Assembly: GCA_963969495.1 (NCBI GenBank)
Contig: OZ018335.1
Location: 85,666,354-85,730,353 of the forward strand
Origin: Ceratothoa steindachneri
Lineage: Eukaryota; Arthropoda; Malacostraca; Isopoda; Cymothoidae
DNA: 64,000 bases
Direction: 5' to 3'
Shown: positions 46,283 through 61,299 of the stretch, in pieces
How the letters are laid out: each line of letters opens with the position of its first letter
Position numbering within the stretch: position 1 is the first letter of the stretch
Made by a program: the position numbers and the translations under genes
Notes under the pieces: generated by a model
What the model saw: only the letters and a program-made list of their open reading frames with translations
The model's database searches: none
Told to the model about the DNA's origin: nothing

Positions 46283-46755
46283 TGTATAATATAAATAACA
46301 AGAATACTAATAATAATGATAAAAAATAATATAAAAATAATGATAATGATAATATAATTAATTATAATAATAATAATAAGAGTGATAATTTAAATAAATA
46401 GAATGTTAATAATAATATTGATACTAATAATAACTATAATAATAAAAATAATATTAATAATGACAATAATAATAATATTATCATCATCAATAATAATAAT
46501 GAAAAACAATATGGTAATAATAAAAAAATACAACTTCTAGAAACTGCTACTAATATAAAAATAAAAATTAAAATAATAATAATGTTAATAATAATTATAA
46601 TGATTTTAATTCAATAATAATTCTAATTCTAATAATAATAGTAATAATAATCATTATGATAGTAATAATAATATAATGATAATGATAAAAATAATAATTA
46701 TAATAATAGTAATAATAATAATATAAATTATAATAATAATAGTAAAAATAACAAT
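46283..46755 (-). repeat. ~470-bp degenerate (ATT)n/(AAT)n tract
   Basis: The plus strand is AATAATAAT-rich with ATGAT variants. It lies immediately 3' (on the minus strand) of a LINE-like end, so it may be an expanded retrotransposon tail. Confidence 0.93.
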
Positions 46756-46920
46756 AGGTTTTTCTATGGCGCCCTTGACCATTTTTCCAAGCTGACTACC
46801 AAGCAGGTGCTTGACAATTTTTCTTCCTCTCAACAGAGGTCAAAATTTTGTGCCTGTATTGTTCAGACTTCTCTTTCCTTTTGGGGGAATTTATCTTTGG
46901 CGTTTGATGGTTATTGATAT
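46756..46920 (-). mobile_element. Probable LINE 3' end preceding the (ATT)n tail
   Basis: On the minus strand the sequence ends GGCGCCATAGAAAAACCTA and runs into (ATT)n. The LINE at 4775 ends similarly, with GAGCGTTATAAATACCTA followed by (ATT)n. Shared end words and tail support an L2-type 3' terminus, but no protein-coding similarity remains. Confidence 0.55.
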
Positions 46921-49510
46921 ATTTTTGGGGAGATCATAAATATTGAAATGTCCATTGAATGAGACCAATAATTATGTTTCCTTGTTCATCCCATAGTCAT
47001 TTATTTCGCTCTCTGTCGATAGGTAGGTGTTGCCTATAAAAAGGAATTCTAATTACTACCTTTTATAATGCGCCAAAACTTTCGAAATATCTGTAAAATT
47101 TCTTTTATACCAAGTTTATTGTTTTGTAATTAGTAAAGATAAAGGAAAGAGATACTGTTACTCGATGAGATAGCTCGTAAATAGGCACTGAAAATAAATT
47201 TCTTAATATATATTTTGGAAAATCTAAACCCCATTTATCTGCATGATTTTTAGTAGGATATTGGCCGTCAGATCAATTCTCTGGTAGCCTTAATAGTAAT
47301 ACCCCTCGAGACTTTTGCTCATAAATGAAGACTTTTGAAACTTTAGGTCTTTACGACCAACATCACACAATTTATAGTTTGTCTGTTGCCAAATCCTGTT
47401 GTCAAGTTGGTCTTCATTGCTTAGGAGTGTCGATTAGAACGGAGAATATATTTTTATGGCTCGTGTATGTAATTGAATTAAGGGAATAAAAATCCGGCAT
47501 AAAGTTTAATATAATTACAGTAATGGATAAAAATATTGGTTTGTTTGGTTATTTATGGAAGTAAAGCCAAGAGCAAATGTGCATTTAGTCCAGAATTTTT
47601 TTAAAAGGAAGTTAGTATGGGGAATGGTGGTTTTAAAGCAATTGAGGGTTGGTGCTGGTGTGTAGCGTATTATACGAGTTGGTGTGCTAAAGATAGTTTG
47701 AGCACTCTACTATTCTGAAACTCAATATCGCCTCATAGATAGGTTCCCGATATACTGTGACCTATATTAAAACCATGTCTTTCCTAGGTCGCAGCCATAT
47801 TCCAAGATAGAGTTTAAAATCTTTTATTTTAATGTGAATACTTGAGGCTTGGGATGAAGTTTGCTGAGTCATTCGTCTCAAAATCAATATTTATCTAACT
47901 CTATTGACCCTTTGCAATCTTTTATCTACATTTCCTATAATATTTGCTTTGCTAACCCCTTTTCTTCCTTTCAGTTGTCATATGTTCTCTATTTTTATTT
48001 TGCTTACCTTTCGCTTCCCTTTCACTTGCCATCTGTTCTCTATTTTTTTAGCTTATCGTTCTGTCCCTTTTTTCTTGCAGTATTATATACAGTTTTTGTT
48101 TTGCTCACGGTTAGTTCCCATTTACTTGAAATATTTTATTTTTATCATACATGCTTTTTATCTTACTCGATTATAAGATTATAATAATTTGGAATAAACA
48201 TCTATTGCAGTGGTATTATTATATTTTGAAAATTCCTCTACCCTTTGTCATAGGTGTTGTTTCTCAAATTCATTTTTCACTTCATCGGATGAGTGGTCGC
48301 CGAACCGGCCTTCCATATTGCTGCACGGGACACTCTTATTTGCCGCCACTGGTTGGGAACGAGGTGCCTTGCTTCAAGTCCTAAATTTTTTAAAGTGATG
48401 GATCCACTGATTGAAATATTACGTTCACATATTTAAATTCCCTGGATATTACTACGAATCCATTGTTGATTTTGATTATTTTTATTAGAGTAGCCTCAAG
48501 CTTGACAAACATTTTTCCAGCTCAATTTGAGAATCAGGATCAGATTTGATTAAGGATAAGTAGTGAAGTGTATAGGACAGATGGATCAAGAGAAGTTCTG
48601 AAAGAAGAGTGAAAATATGAAGAAAGTGTTACATTTGCAACGTGACGCATAGCTGTCTGGTTGTGGTTATTTCATTTAGTTTATGAGTATTTTTGTTATA
48701 TGTATTGTTTATTATTTTGTTATTATGTAATTCTTAAGATCAATGATGTACCTTAAATAATTGTACTAAAATTCTAAACAAAGACTTAACATTTTAAATT
48801 TTTTAATATGATTTGCCTCTAAATCAAGTAAAGTTATGACTTAAACTAAAGAGATACATACAAAACGCTTAAATACATTTGCTGTAGTGTCTGAAATTTT
48901 AATTATGGTAGGATTTATTTAATTAGTAAGGTGTGTAACTTTGCATTTGGATGAAATGAACCAGTGTTGAGTTGAAATTTAGACTGGTTTTATGAGGATG
49001 AATTAAATGCTTTACGACCACGAATTTTCCTCTAGTGGTGGGATGGTTCGTACATTGTAAGGTCACATTTTGGCTTATTTGACCAGCCTTAAACTTATGT
49101 CACCTACCATATGAAAATAAGTGAACTAATTTTTATTTTTGCCTTATTTTTGAGAAAAAATTTAAATATTTTAATTTGTTTACGCTTATTTGGATTCAGC
49201 CTTTAGAACAAGGTAATTGAAGACAAGTGGCCACATTCTTCTTCGCCAAACCGATTAAAGACAAAGAAAAATGTATATATATTTTCTAACCATCCTCTTC
49301 TAATCTATTTGGCTTAAAAAATCTTTCCTTTGTAAAATTAGACGTTATAAAACCCCCGATACATTAAAGGGATGGATGTGCTGGAAACAAGAATAAACGA
49401 ATAACACAAAGGAGTATCCTGATTCCATATGGTATCCGAATAAAGCTTCCTAAATATAATGGTGTTTATTTCTTTATAACTATCGGTAGACACGTAAAGA
49501 TTTCAAACAA
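46921..49510. other. AT-rich stretch, nothing recognised
   Basis: T-rich overlapping frames at 47861-48398 are not convincing as genes. No element ends seen. Confidence 0.55.
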
Positions 49511-49529
49511 ATATATATATAAATATATT

Positions 49530-49605
<76 letters not shown>
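49511..49605. repeat. (AT)n microsatellite abutting a mariner element
   Basis: About 95 bp of AT-rich dinucleotide repeat, imperfect at its left end. Its last TA serves as the target duplication of the mariner that follows. Confidence 0.96.
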
Positions 49606-49606
<1 letters not shown>

Positions 49607-50535
49607 GAGGGGCGATCAATATGTTTTGCGAATCGGTCAAGCAAAACAGAGGAAGATGGATGGCTGTTTATGGGGGTGTTAGGACAAGTTATGACAAGTC
49701 AGGACATGCAACCGCACGGTTCTGTCTCGTCTATTTGAGAAGCAGTAGCTGATCACAGATCGTCAGTCACAAATTTTTCAACAATGGAGAAGGTTGACCA
49801 CCGCGCAGTGATCAACTTTTTCAACAAGGAAGGCCATTATGCAAAAGAGATACATGAACGCATGGTTGCAGTGTACACCCACACCGCCCTTTCCTATGCA
49901 ATCATTGCTCGCTGAAATAGGGAGTTCCGCTATGGTCGTGAGTCCATTGAAGTTGACCCCGTCCAGGACGCCCGTCACACGTGACCAACAAAGAAAATGT
50001 GGCCCGTGTGGAGAGGAGGATCCTCGAAAATCGACGGCTGAAGGTGAAATAAATCGAGTGACAACTTGGAATATCACATGGAAGTGTTATCAACATAATC
50101 CACGACAATTTAACCATGACCAAGGTCTCTACCCGTTCGGTCCCTAGAAACTTCACGCCCCATGATCGACTTCAACGTCGTCAAAGTCCACAAGTCAAGA
50201 GTTGCACAAGCTGCCCTGCGTGAGTGCGGATTCGAGGAACTCAACCATCCCCCCTACAGTCGAGTTCTGGCCCCTAGCGATTACATTTCATTACGCTAAC
50301 TCAAGGTTGCACTGCGTGGATGCCGGTTTGGGGACGATGAAGATGTCCAGCTCGCCGTCTAGGAGTGGATTGATTTGCAGTCTGAAGATTTTTGGTTGTC
50401 GGGAATTTGAAGCCTCAGGGACAAGTAGCGCGAGGCATTGAAGTCGAGGGTAGTTATATTGAAAAATACTAAATTACTTTTTCTCATATCTCGTTTCCTT
50501 AGACCCGAATTGCAAAACTTATCAACCGCCCCTCG
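49606..50535 (+). mobile_element. Mariner element, 930-bp deletion derivative with intact ends
   Basis: The terminal inverted repeats are clear: left CGAGGGGCGATCAATATGTT, right (read inward) CGAGGGGCGGTTGATAAGTT, both continuing TTTGC. TA flanks both sides (49604-49605 and 50536-50537). The internal region carries the two ends of a mariner transposase with the middle removed. Full-length relatives are about 1.3 kb, so roughly 370 bp appear to be lost. Such derivatives can be moved by an intact transposase elsewhere. Confidence 0.95.
49784..50472 (+). pseudogene. Mariner transposase with central deletion
   Basis: The N-terminus starts at ATG 49784 with MEKVDHRAVINFFNKEGHYA, a helix-turn-helix region, followed by EIHERMV, AEFRYGRESIE-like sequence with a stop, and TKVSTRSVPRNFTPHDRLQR near 50118-50180. 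Then, after a junction near 50180-50190, comes VHKSRVAQAALRECGFEELN (about 50185-50245), HPPYSRVLAPSDY (50247-50287), and a C-terminus with DDEDVQLAV and WIDLQSEDFW, ending at the TAA at 50470. The joined sequence lacks the first two catalytic aspartates. Only the third, in APSDY, remains. Several frameshifts and stops are also present. Confidence 0.92.
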
Positions 50536-50537
50536 TA

Positions 50538-51059
50538 TGTCAATAGTTAAGATTGTAGTGTCACTTATATTGATGGTTTTGCTTAATAATAAGGCTATTA
50601 AATAAGATATATATATGGTTGTCAAACTACTGAGAAAGCATGTTTTTCTGGGTAAAAGTAAAAGATTACACCTCTCGACTTTTTGAAGCATTGTAATCTG
50701 TCACAAATTGTGGTTAATCGCACAATAAAACTTGATGGAGATACCAGGGCCCGTGAGTCAGTGAAGAATACGACTTGTTTTTAAAAAAAAAACACTGCCA
50801 GAGAAGATCTCTCATTAAAGGATAGATTTGAAACAGCAGCCTGCATTCCCTGCCAAGTTACGGCGACCGACAGGCTAGAAATATAGAATATGATGCGGAT
50901 CGAGAAGTGGAGGCCTCATAGCCATATGAAATTTCCACGTTTAAAGAACCCATGAGACACTTGAATCCAACCAAGTATTTGGCAAAGCTTCTTTTTATAA
51001 ATTTAAGGAATGAAACTTACTAGGTGAAGACCTAATAATTTTAAAGTAACGAAACATGT
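50538..51059. other. AT-rich stretch, nothing recognised
   Basis: A small inverted pair around AGATTACA/TGTAATCT (50664-50696) is too short to interpret. Confidence 0.55.
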
Positions 51060-51960
51060 ATTCATATTTTGCCCAGTTATACCCATTTCTTCAGTCTCTG
51101 TGCTTATGGCCTGAAGTGACACGTATATTTGGAACGATATGCTTGATACGACAAGTCAGTATGCAGTGCTGCTTAACAACGGCAAGCAGCTACAATCTAT
51201 CTATGTTGGTCACTCTGTTCACTTGAATGAACATTACGGAAATACATATAAGTAAATATAATAATATGCTGGCAAATATCAAATCTGAGGACTACAAATG
51301 GGATGTTGTATGGGGCAATTTCAAAATGTTAGAATTCTTTCTTGGATTACAGGGTGGATATAATAAGTACCAAACCTTGTGTGGTTTGTACAATAGCACA
51401 AATAGAGCAAAAATGGGAAGAAAGATCGGTTTTGCAGCCGGGCACCCAAAATGTATAGCACAACGCTCCTGTTGCCATGAAGAACATTTTACTAGCCAGT
51501 TCAAGATTAAATTGGACCTGATATATCAATTGTTCACAGCATTAAATCGCGATGGTAAGGTATAATAAAAAATATAAGTAATGTATTTGAAGTTGCTAGA
51601 GGGAGGTAAAGTTTGCTGTTGGTTGTTTATCGGACCGGGGGTGAAGGAGATATTTGAATCTCAAATTTTCGAGTTTAAAATGACAGCGTTCAAGAAATTA
51701 TCTTGAAATGCGCCCAAGAAAGAGTTCAATAGGTATCTAGGCAAAAGAAATCATAGAAATACAAGCTATTATTGGAAAACTGCTTGAATGTTACAGCTGC
51801 ATAGAATGCAAAATATCACTTAAGCTACACTACTTGCACTCTCATTTGGAATTCTTCAGGTCTGCAAACTCGGAAGAGCGGGGAGAATGGTATCAAGAAA
51901 GCAATATCTCAGAGGAGGAATGGATGAATATGTATAAAATATGGTCCTTGAAGAAAGTAC
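51060..51960 (+). pseudogene. Decayed repeat-encoded gene, family unnamed (copy 2)
   Basis: Plus-strand frames give LLNNGKQLQSIYVGHSVHLN (51172-51231), EDYKWDVV and GNFKMLEFFLGLQGGYNKYQ (51290-51375), a degenerate cysteine region, HIKL-like KIKLDLIYQLFTALNRDGK (51504-51560), FIGPGVKEIFESQIFEF (about 51626-51676), then LHSHLEFFRSANSEE (about 51830-51875) and GGMDEY. The order GDFKM...GLQGG, IGP..K, SLK.H.LHSHL.FF, EE..E matches the same uncharacterised invertebrate family as the remnant at 2040-2920, which retains the upstream MVWREP...DCYFC block and the SLKIH...GEKFH block. Its function is unknown to me. Frameshifts and stops show that it is dead. A link to a DNA transposon is suspected but no terminal repeats were found. 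Confidence 0.65.
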
Positions 51961-54900
51961 AAAGCATAAAAGATTACCCTAATCCAATAAATACTTCTCT
52001 GATTACTGATATTTTCACTTAATTGATCTTACTTACTAATCAAAAATTTTTTGAGAAATACTTGTTTGCTCCTTATATGATATTACTTTCTTACTAAAAG
52101 ATATTTTATGACTCAGTAATTTTTCAATTATTATTGCACTTTCAAGTTTTTATTTATATCCTTCTTGACATGAAACACTAATGTGAATTTATTCCTAGCC
52201 TTTTTGGTATACAAAAACCAATGGGATTTTCGGAGGATTCAGCATGACAGAATTGATAGAGAAAAAAAAGATACAAAACTGAACTTTCAGCAAAGCTGTT
52301 ACACAGTGTAATTAAGAGGGGAGTTGTGCATCGGACTGGGTAAAAACCTCCAAAACTAACTGAGCTGATTTTATGGAACCAAACCAGATGTCGTTCTAAG
52401 CAGTAGCCATATGATAAAATACATATAATTAAGGCACCAACTCCATTTGCAATAGGCAATAATATAATAATCCTGGTAAAACTAATAAAAAATTACTACA
52501 TGTGTCTATCAAACCCAGGAATCCCCTCGACAGGCCTAAATAATCGTTGCCCAAATCAAAATAAAAAAGGAAACATAAAGTGGGAACAGATGAAGTAGAG
52601 GCAGTTACGAACCGTATCTGAATACAACCAGCCTTTTAAAAAAGATTTCAGGTGTGTTGATTAAAAGGTTTCATCATCACATCGGACTTTAGGAAGCAAT
52701 TTCACAAGACAAATAGTAGAGTAAAAAATGTATGAGCATTATGAATCCGTTTATAAGAAAGAAAAAATCGTTGAAATAAAGAATGCATTACACTCATTTG
52801 GGCATAAATCACAAGGACTTACGCTATTGACTAAAATGAATCTAACTAATGAACTCAAAAACGTCAGATTATGATGTAAAAAATGTTGAATGCAGGTTTC
52901 AACATAGAATACTTACCGGGAAGAATTTACGTAACCAAAGTGATACTCTTACCCAAATCTAGAAAAAGACCTAAGTAAATAGATACAGGTAAAAATTCAT
53001 CGTTAATTTTACAGGTAAAAGATTATAAAAATATTAAATCAGAAAGTAACTAAATAGGTAGAAGAGACACTAGGATAGCACTGGTTATACTAACCAAAAA
53101 GCACTAAATCGAATGCTGAGAAACTATAGAGAGACATCATCCTCTGTGAGAGAAAAGGGAATATCAAGTTATCATAAAAGGATGACAGTATAAAATAGCT
53201 AAATAATAAAACCCCCAAAATATATACATTTGGACAATGCACAAGTCCATTATTCGAGTTAAGGGCAGGACTTCCTTAAGGCAGATGTCTAAGCCCGAAT
53301 ATATACAAGGCAAGTTTATTGCTCAGAATCGCCCATGGACTTTATCTTTTTTAGGCCTTCTTCACTAAATGTAACATTACATTATTTTGTTGCAGAATTA
53401 TCCTCTTTTTTATTAGAGTTGGATGTTTTTTTGTGCAACAAATGATTTGCAGGTTCAAGATGTTAATAAAAAAGGCCAGCATTTATGGTTTTCTCTTGTT
53501 TCAATTAATTTAATTTAAAAAAAATACCTGTTGTATTCTACAATATGCTCAGCAAATTCTTCTTTTTGCAGCTTTGGTTTTCTTCTTTTTACCCAACTTT
53601 TTTTGCAATAGCCACCACTTCCTTTTATTATTGATAATGATACTTTATTTCTCAGCCGTAGTTTCAACTAGTTTAAGGAATGGTAGTTTTTTATTCATGG
53701 CAAGCAAATTGTTGAACACACAGATTCATTTTCCATGGACATTGCATTTTTTATTTAAATACCCTATTTATACACTTTCCCTATCACAGTGGACCAGGAT
53801 TATTAAGCTGCCGAAATAAATCCCTGATACTTAGAATCAAAGAATCTTAAATCAATGAGCATTCACTTGGTCATTTTTTTCGTTGCACATATTGCATTGT
53901 TGCTGTTATAACCCAGTGAATCATGCAATTTCTAAAATGCACCGCAGTTAAGACCTTGTTCACTCCGAGTTATCTGAATAGCACACAAAGTATTTAACTT
54001 TAGCAGATAATAGCAACAATCAGTCTTCTAGACCTTTGAATCTCTTCATAGCACAAACTACTTAAAACTATTTGTCTGAAAATCCAAGTTTGCTTTTTGC
54101 TATCCTTTTTGCATAAAAATATCAAAGAGTGACAAAAATAAAAATAAGGAAATAAATACAAAAACAACTTAAAAAAAAGCTAAAGACCTTATTTAAAAGA
54201 CCAGAAGTAAACAGACGAAAATCTACAGAAAAATATAGTGAGAACATTGGCTCTTTGGAATTCAGTCCACCCCTAATGTTTTGTTACGCTGATTCCAAAT
54301 ATAGATTACATTATTCTGGATAAATTATTATTTTTGTAGGTAAGTTAGGTGAGGTAGGTGGAAGAGTGTGTGAGGTTTTTAAGCCCCTGAAAATTATATC
54401 CTCACACCCTCTAATCAAAAATATGGCAAAGAAATGTGACGCAGAGATTTTAACATAAACGAATTTTCATTTATATGGAAATAATTAGTTGTTTTATCAG
54501 CAAAGTGAACAGTTAAACGGGGAAACTTTGGTTTTAAAAACATAACATGCTTACAAGCACATCTGAAATATTAATTATTAAAACACGCTGTTACCGTATC
54601 GTAGCGTATCACTAGGATAAAGATTTTCAAAGAAGATTATACATCCTCATGGGGATAATTTACTCCTAATAGATTTCAGTCTAATATGCCTTGAGATGTT
54701 AAAGGTTTTAGAAGCTAAGTCAAATCTATATATTCTGCAAATAAACACTACATTCATATTTGAACCAGACATCAGGTTGATGGTCGGCTGAAACGCCATT
54801 AATCCCAGGGCTAAAAACTCTTGTACCACCTCGAGACCTTCACCTGGCTGACTGTGGCTTCTCTTTCAGTCTCGCCTATTTCCTTCACAGCAACTCTTAT

Positions 54901-57498
54901 AGAAGTAGTGGAGCAAAACTCATATTCCCCTTTCTTCGAAACTCGTTTCCATATGTTAGGGCTTCTTACACAAAGAGAAATATACTGCGCGGGAGCAAGA
55001 AGCAACAAACAACAGAATCGTACGGAGGTGGTTAGTTAAATGAGTAAAGCAAACTAAAGCTAATGTAGTCAAATGAGTTAGTCTAGCATAACCTAATTTA
55101 GTTGAATGACTATGGCTAACCTAACCTAATGTTGGTGTTGCTCCATAAAATTATGTTGTTTTCTTTCCGCTTCCTAAGTGAGTCAGGACTTTCTGGTCAA
55201 CGATGTAATTCCAAATTGCCGAAAATGAAATCAGTCCAAACCAAATGATTGCAATTAGATGACTAAGGAATCAAAGGCAGCAATTTAAGCTATCTTTTGT
55301 GCTGATGAAGCCATTAGTATGCTTGTGTATATGATAGGAGAAAGAAAAAAGTGAACTTCAAAAATACGAGGATAAAATAAAATTAATGAGATGAAACTTA
55401 GACATACAAAGGTTGTGAGTCGGGTGATGTCATTTGGATGGGCATTTAGTTAATGATATCTCTTTGGCCATTTTGTACGAAAATTTTCATGTTTTCTCTA
55501 ACTTTGTCTTTTAAAATTTTAGGGGTAATATATGTAGTCAAAGGATTAAAGAGTGAGTACCATCGAGAATCCGTGGATAAAGAAAACCAAACAATAAGAT
55601 ATTTGTGTTGTTGTCTTTGTTTCAAATACGTTTGCCATCCGACCTTTGAGTTAAAAATATAGTTTTCTGGAAAACAGCGATATATTTATTGTTGCTTATT
55701 TGGACGTTGAAAAGGAATGACCTGGCACATTAGTTTTTCTCAATTATATACAAGGTTGCAATCACTTTTAATTGTGTTTTCATTCGCTCCACTGGAACAC
55801 CATGGCGGAGTTTCACTATTGGAGCTTTGACGGGGAAATGTTAATCAATACTCACTTGTTTAAAACTTTTGTGAATATATCAAAGTTCTTTCGTAATGTT
55901 TTAATGTATTATACAACTTTGGATAAATTTGAAGTTTTTAATTATTAATCATATAAGTATTCTAATAATCCTTCTTTGCCAGTGTATTGCTTGTTATCTA
56001 ACTCTTTATATCACATTTGATACTTATTTAACTTTAATAATTTTTTCTTCTTTCCTTTGAAATAAATCTATTCTACACATTTTTTAATACCCCAGGAAGG
56101 AAAATATTTATAAAGTATAAGCATAAATGTTCTATGCGCCATTGCAAACTAAATGCTTCGTACTCATTACTTTAATTAGTTTCTGCTCCTTGTTCCAGGG
56201 TCTTCCAGAATAAGCAATAGCCTATAAGCTCATTGTAACCTCATAAACTTCCGAGCTATTCGAAATCAGTTGTTAGAAGAAAAGGGTCGAGACAGACTAA
56301 TTGGAGACTTCCATAGAAAGCGATGCTATAAGAAAACGCTAGAGTACTTGGACCCGATCAGCATTTCTAGCTATGGGCGGCCTTATCGAGGGAAAAAATG
56401 ATAATCTCCAACTATAAAAATAATATAAAAATATTGCTTGTCTCTTTCAAAATAGTAGGGAAAAAAGGTTTGCCCATATTATAGTGGTTTCCTTTTCATA
56501 TAAGAAAGCTTTTACATTCTCTTCGGTTAAATGGGTACTTATTATGTCTGAAAAAAGTACAGTCCTTAATAAATAGGTTAATAAAAAAATGAGCAACACA
56601 TCTCGGTATTTTTAGTACTCACTGATTAAATAATGCTTCTGATTATTTATAAAAGACAAGCCTTCGATTCAAAGTGCTTTTCTATCTCTATTATTCTTCA
56701 CTTTGATCAGATAATCGGAGAAATTTAAAAACTTAATTTGTTTTTATCCCACAGAGAATAGCAATAATTGTATCCCTTGTCCGATACTTGTTGCTAATCT
56801 AAAATATTTTTGCATCCGTTTTCCCCTTAGCGATCATTTCATTTCCATTATCTATTGATTTTATTTATGAGTTTTTTATACTTTCACTTGTACAATATAA
56901 TTTATTGAGTCAATTTTGTTTTGCACATTTTATTTTACTGATATCTTATCAAAATATATATAATATATTTTTTCCGATTTAAGCTGTTTGTTGAGAGGTT
57001 TTTACTGTTTTTCTTGTTTCTTTTTGTGAATTTTTCTTTCCTTTTTTTTACAACTCATTATTCTTTGTCCATAAATTGAATAGGATGCAGAGAGATTTCA
57101 ACGATTCACATCCTTTCTTTTATTTGATTGAAATACTTTACTGCATAAATCCCCTTTACAGTTTCCACTTTGAAATCCTGCCAAGGTTAGTTTTCTTCTG
57201 TGACCTGGTAGAGAATTCCTAAGGAGCGGAGAAAAAATAGTTTGAGTGGATACAAGGGAGATTAAGGAAAACAGTCATCAAGATTGAAATTCTGTATACC
57301 AGTTAAGTGACTCCCTGAAGGTGCCAATAAATTACAAGAAAAGAAACTGGTTTTGGGAGAAGAAGAGCCTCAAAATATGAAATCAAAGCATTTTCCCTGA
57401 AATCTCTTTCGCGCTTTGAAGTATGCACGAGATGCTCAGATGCAAACGTAGGTCTGTATTTGTCTCTGTTTTTCTCTGTCTCTTTCTCTGTCCATATA
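51961..57498. other. Long AT-rich stretch, no gene recognised
   Basis: Short open frames (for example 52178-52459 minus, 53574-53819 plus, 54811-55039 both strands, 55453-55662 plus, 57303-57503 minus) show no motif that I recognise. No element ends or satellites were seen in these 5.5 kb. Confidence 0.55.
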
Positions 57499-57500
57499 TA

Positions 57501-57714
57501 CAAGGTGTCCCAGAAAAAAGCTAACGTAATTTGAATTAGTATGACTCAAAATTCATTAGAGATTTTTGAGTCCTGCAAACAAATAAATTTATCAACTATT
57601 TATCTGTCGCTCCGGGAAATTTCCTTAAATTCCCTTTAACGATATTGATATACTTATGGATTTAGTGGAGGGTATCAAAATTATGTTTGCGCAAGGAAGT
57701 AAAATAATGAAACT
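57501..57714 (+). repeat. Long terminal inverted repeat, left
   Basis: 214 bp, inverted match to 59006-59221 with scattered substitutions and small indels. Shared inner words include GTTTGCGCAAG and TTTAGTGGAGG. Confidence 0.92.
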
Positions 57715-57793
57715 TCAAAGTTTAAAATCAACAAATATATTTAAATCCATTTTTAATAGAAACACCTTCATATGGTTAATACAAATTAATTTT

Positions 57794-58880
57794 TCAATTT
57801 CCTAAACACCGTTTCCTTTCACATGTCCGCCATTTTTTTCCAAGCACAGTTGCGCTTTTGATCGCATTGATTGAACAACTTTTTTGATTAACTTGTGATT
57901 TTCCTTTTTCTCTTAACTGGTTGATGCTTTGGGGTGGAGAAGAATACAGTTTATTGTTTAGATATCCCCATAAGAAATAATCGCACGGTGTTAAGTCAGG
58001 GGATATTAGGGGCCATTCAATTGCATGATTTAGCGCCACAATGCCGTTGTCAAACGTTTGTCTTAGTTTTGTTCTTACAGCAAGCTGTCTATGAGCTGGT
58101 GCGACGTCCTGAATCCACCAAACCCTATTGAATTGATTGCCGAAAATCTGACGGAGTTCTATGAAGATCTTTTCGGTGATCATGCTCATGTAGGCAGCAC
58201 CATTCAAGTTGTTCTCGTAAAACAATGGGCCGACAAGATACCCATTCGCGCATATTCCAATCCACAGAGACACTTTCTGCTGACAAATACGTGTGTCAAA
58301 GTTGAATGCTGAGGTAGGAGCGAGGCGGCGAATAATGCCTAATGTTATGGCTATTCACCTTTCAATTCATGAAAAAGGCTGCCTCGTCACCAATCACAAT
58401 GTTTTCCAAGAAACGAGCAGGTTTATGGAGAAGCCATTCGACGAATTGTCTACGACCAGGAATATCAGTTTAAAGAAGCTGGTGTCTTGCATGCATCTTA
58501 TGGGGAGGCCATTTTAAGTCATGTTTAATAATGCGGTTAAATAATGACTTTGACTGATACATGTAGATTTTGAAGAAAGTTCATCTTAACATTTTCGATA
58601 TTTTCTGTTGTTCTTATGGTTCTCATACGACCCGAACGACCTTTATTCAGATTTAAGCATGTTCCTTCATGTTGGTATTTGCGAACATTTTTCCAAATTG
58701 TAGGCTTGCTTGGCTTGGTGCCTACTTGGAAAACGTTGTTCAAATAAATATTGTACTTGTTTAATACTGGCAGTCTTAATAAATTTTGTGATTACAAATA
58801 CGCTTTGATCTTTTGTTGACTGTATGATTAAAAAGGTTCTATGGAAGTAAACTTTTACATAGAAACGCTTTAATTTGCTT
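57794..58880 (-). pseudogene. Mariner-type transposase with DD41D spacing
   Basis: On the minus strand: VITKFIKTASIKQVQYLFEQ RFPSRHQAK (start region of the helix-turn-helix, about 58800-58710), TIWKNVRKYQHEGTCLNLNK, GRSGRMRTIRTTENIE, then after frameshifts FVEWLLHKPARFLENIVIGD and EAAFFMN (about 58445-58365, first catalytic aspartate), SLWIGICANGYLVGPLFYEN, WIQDVAPAHR (second aspartate), and SPDLTPCDYFLWGYL (third aspartate in CDYF). I count 41 residues between the last two, as in rosa-type DD41D mariners. The C-terminus ends at 57794. All three aspartates survive, but the frame is broken at least three times and stops occur between 58520 and 58280. Confidence 0.92.
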
Positions 58881-58972
58881 ATTAAGCAATAATGACTAAA
58901 CCATACCACTTGGTGGCTGAAAAACCATTGTAAAATGTCTTAGGCTTTACGTGAAGAATAACACAGTGACCT

Positions 58973-59005
58973 GGGCTACCTAGGCTCCCTAGGCTCCCTA
59001 GGCTC
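58973..59005 (+). repeat. TAGGCTCCC 9-bp tandem repeat
   Basis: Two exact units, a third partial and a diverged first unit lie immediately inside the right terminal inverted repeat. Confidence 0.9.
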
Positions 59006-61073
<2,068 letters not shown>

Positions 61074-61299
61074 CTCTGGTAGGGCTGTCGGAATCCAGTA
61101 AAAATTAACAAAATGCTTAAGACACAAGAGCGTAATCTTACAATTTTATGCTATGTAGCTGTTTTCATTCTCAGAACCAGTATCTAGGTATAACCTAAAA
61201 ATTGTTTAAGCTTCTGAGCATAATAATTGTTAACTCATTGTGTCTTAGACATTTTGTTGCTTTTCCCTAGATTCTGGCAACTATGTCGGGTTACCAGAT
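61074..61299. repeat. 226-bp imperfect palindrome, possible MITE
   Basis: The left arm (61074-61152) and the right arm (61220-61299) match when inverted: CTCTGGTA against ATCTGGTA at the outside, GAATCCAG against GAATCTAG, AACAAAATGCTTAAGACACA against AACAAAATGTCTAAGACACA, and ATTTTATGCT against ATTATTATGCT. The spacer of about 67 bp is partly self-complementary. No target duplication could be assigned. Confidence 0.8.
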
